Below, in pieces: positions 63,201-64,000 of a stretch of DNA of 64,000 bases. The position numbers and the translations under genes are program-made. Origin of the DNA: Planktothrix sp. FACHB-1365 (lineage in GTDB: Bacteria > Cyanobacteriota > Cyanobacteriia > Cyanobacteriales > Microcoleaceae); contig NZ_JACJSC010000017.1 in the NCBI RefSeq assembly GCF_014697575.1, positions 60,021 to 124,020 on the forward strand, read 5' to 3'. Each line of letters opens with the position of its first letter. Within the stretch, counting starts at the first letter, position 1. The notes beneath the pieces were generated by a model. That model searched no databases. It was not told where the DNA came from and saw only the letters and a list, made by a program, of their open reading frames with translations.

Positions 63201-63724
63201 GCGATTAATAACCCCCATAAATTATACTCAGTTTCTGGTTTTGAGATTAAACAACTGGTTTCTGAAGTATTGTAGTTACTTAATAAGAGTGGCACGACCA
63301 AATTAGCCTTAACCTGAAAGTCTTTTAACATCTCACGATGGCATTCAGCGATGTCAGCTATGTCAACATCTGAGGCTACGAAAACTCTACCTTGGCGATA
63401 GGGTTGCAGATAGTTTTCCTTAAAACAGACATCTTCGACTTCAAGGTTTAAACAGACCCGATAGGTCGGTAATACGGATTCTGCTACCATCACCCCACTG
63501 AAATCAGGCAAAAATTTATAGATTAAAACCCGATCAGTCTGGAGAAACTCCCGCACTTCCTCCACAGTCGTTTGTAATACTTGTTCTAGTCGCAGAGATG
63601 CGCGAATTCGCAGGGCAATACTGTTAACTAAATGTTGCTGTTCTTGTTGACGGACGATTTGCCGTTTTAATTGTAACTGTTGCAATATGGACTGAGTTCT
63701 CTGACAAACCACAGAACTGTTCAA
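60212..63724 (-). CDS. cyanobacteriochrome-type hybrid histidine kinase
   Basis: 1,170-residue cytoplasmic photoreceptor-like kinase. A GAF domain (about 30-210) carries the canonical bilin Cys-His pair, Cys128-His129 in IAECHREML, and a DXCF motif, Asp98-Cys100-Phe101 in VEDVCFKEN, the marks of DXCF cyanobacteriochromes. Then come four PAS domains (about 230-350, 355-475, 505-630, 640-765), HisKA (phospho-His in NMSHELRTPLN), an ATPase domain (LINLLNNAVKFTPD, GTGLGLALV) and a C-terminal receiver (LILMDIQLPKVDG). The start is TTG 63724 after AAAGGGAAA; no ATG occurs in the first 78 codons. The insertion element is only about 86 bp upstream. Confidence 0.92.
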   Translation of the reverse strand: MNSSVVCQRTQSILQQLQLKRQIVRQQEQQHLVNSIALRIRASLRLEQVLQTTVEEVREFLQTDRVLIYKFLPDFSGVMVAESVLPTYRVCLNLEVEDVCFKENYLQPYRQGRVFVASDVDIADIAECHREMLKDFQVKANLVVPLLLSNYNTSETSCLISKPETEYNLWGLLIAHQCNRPRQWQNDEIDLLQQLALQLGIAIQQAEMYERVEAELYQRIDAELLERQRVASQFRALVENATDIIYRIDLEMRAVYFNPAIEKLMQQPVSNLIGKTLQDLGICAEIIDLWRTTLDQIIQTKTQETIEHPFPDFNSSTWFQIRIVPEFNEAGEVYSFLCIARDISEIKYHEQTLKFQAQILERIHDAVISTDVSGKIYSWNRGAEKLYGYSAAEAIGQDVRMLYYPEDLPQLHSLIFLPLFAKGNPEVEIRNRTKSGEEIYISLRLSVIRDQEGNIIHLIGCSNDISKQRAALREREKIEQQLQQLNQELEARVEQRTAELQESQRFIESITDNTPNIIYIYDLEEQRNIYCNREVVDILGYSPEQIQGMGRQLFIDLLHPDDLDTLLVHLNNLHTLQNLEKRNCEYRLRDVNGEWHWLLSRDAAFLYNKDGTLKQIVGTAQEITERKRSEEKLQNLSERLSLAIKSGGFGIWEWDILPNQLIWDERMYELYGLEKSDVPETIYQTWANALHPQDRERTETAIQRALRGEKEYSPEFRVVLPNGSIRYIKAYALVQRDNSGEPQRMVGVNFDITSAKEAEKQLRQVNERLTLTNAELDRATRLKDEFLANMSHELRTPLNAILGMSEGLQDGVFGNLSEQQKHAVNSIDRSGNHLLALINDVLDLAKVESGKLELQLAPTSITYLCTNSLTFVRQQALKKNIQLTTDIPERLEDIVVDELRIRQVLINLLNNAVKFTPDGGCVKLEVKVISSTPQNLLQFLVIDTGIGLTPENARQLFKPFIQIDSSLNRQYSGTGLGLALVRRLVELHQGTVGVTSELGQGSCFTVCLPYIVGSEPPIQTALSSCPPITSEELKLSPIPPISTNSPKKNSSTTLLLVEDNELNIVTISSYLSSKGYKIEIAKNGEEGVRLAKSLSPDLILMDIQLPKVDGLEAIRQIRAEQRLTSTPIIALTALAMTGDQEKCLNAGANDYLSKPVKLKQLVEKIEHLLN

Positions 63725-63810
63725 TTTCCCTTTAACCCAATAGACATCTCCAAAATAGAAACAAGGAGGGGTAACAAGATGATAAAATCAAATTTTACCC
63801 CTGATTAGAG

Positions 63811-64000
63811 ATGAGTAAATTAAGAGAGTATCTGGACAAGAACCCCCAGCAAGCAAAAAGGCTATTAGGGATAGAATATGAACAACTGATAGAACTCATT
63901 CAAGCTGCGGAGTTATTAGAAGAAGAAAAACGACAGGAAAAAGAAAAAACTAAAATCAGGTTGATTAAAGCAGGTGGGGGTCGTCGGCAGAAATTATCTG
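63811..64000 (+). mobile_element. insertion sequence, transposase 5' end (partial)
   Basis: Plus-strand frame beginning MSKLREYLDKNPQQAKRLLG and running open to the window edge (63 codons seen). It matches the N-terminal helix-turn-helix part of a cyanobacterial DDE transposase (IS5-like, HTH_Tnp_4 type), with a Gly-Arg-rich GGGRRQKLS end of that part. Upstream lies a short inverted pair AGGGGTAA..TTACCCCT (63767-63800), so the left IS end is near 63770, a few dozen bases upstream of the photoreceptor gene's start. The rest is outside the window. Confidence 0.8.

Overview
The window looks like chromosomal DNA of a filamentous cyanobacterium of the Planktothrix/Oscillatoria type. It is AT-rich and carries more than 25 copies of the HIP1 octamer GCGATCGC. 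Its gaps hold heptanucleotide tandem repeats and dispersed palindromes of the AGAAACCSGGTTTCT kind. Several families are typical of cyanobacteria and plastids (Ycf23, PedR-like regulator, ABA4-like and DUF2301 membrane proteins, DUF1822, a cyanobacteriochrome). No rRNA, tRNA or CRISPR array was seen.

1-10.9 kb: the 3' end of tex; a small operon of two membrane enzymes (MAPEG and isoprenylcysteine-methyltransferase types); a 1,903-residue protein joining periplasmic POTRA domains, TPR repeats and a CHAT caspase-like protease; and a 657-residue protein made of an unnamed internal repeat followed by TPR. 10.9-21 kb: a ClC-type chloride transporter with CBS and universal-stress domains whose gating Glu is Gln; a nitrogenase-C-terminal-domain protein; PBP1C; a decayed Calx-beta/RTX-type protein; a secreted protein; and a Ser/Thr kinase-like membrane protein with an altered HRD motif.

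21-34 kb: a REC-histidine kinase; a run of two tandem MacB-type permeases, a TolC-type channel and RluD; a type-4 uracil-DNA glycosylase; a phosphoribosyltransferase; a VOC protein; a cell-wall amidase-glucosaminidase; and a fused uroporphyrinogen-III methyltransferase/synthase. 34-43.3 kb is the most accessory-looking part: a small Ala/Thr-rich membrane peptide, a divergent glucose-6-phosphate dehydrogenase split into two genes, a DUF1822 protein behind 9-bp direct repeats, a toxin-antitoxin locus in which a HepT/MntA module cuts off a PIN toxin just after its start, and a 1,433-residue TPR-CHAT protein.

43.8-58.9 kb is mostly housekeeping: a trypsin-like protease-TPR, a saccharopine dehydrogenase-like protein with a cyclic-nucleotide-binding/degenerate methylglyoxal-synthase protein, a CbiG-CobJ fusion for cobalamin, an exo/endonuclease/phosphatase, a MerA-like flavoprotein, an ABA4-like protein, HisS, PedR-like regulator, creatininase family, Ycf23 and DUF2301. 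59.1-64 kb: a two-gene signalling operon whose large member starts with a DXCF-type cyanobacteriochrome GAF domain, then an insertion sequence running off the window end.

The strongest candidates for new biology are the POTRA-TPR-CHAT protein, the 34-43 kb cluster (split G6PDH, DUF1822, hybrid toxin-antitoxin, TPR-CHAT), the cyclic-nucleotide/MGS-like fusion and the cyanobacteriochrome operon. All functional statements rest on reading motifs by eye; no database search was run.
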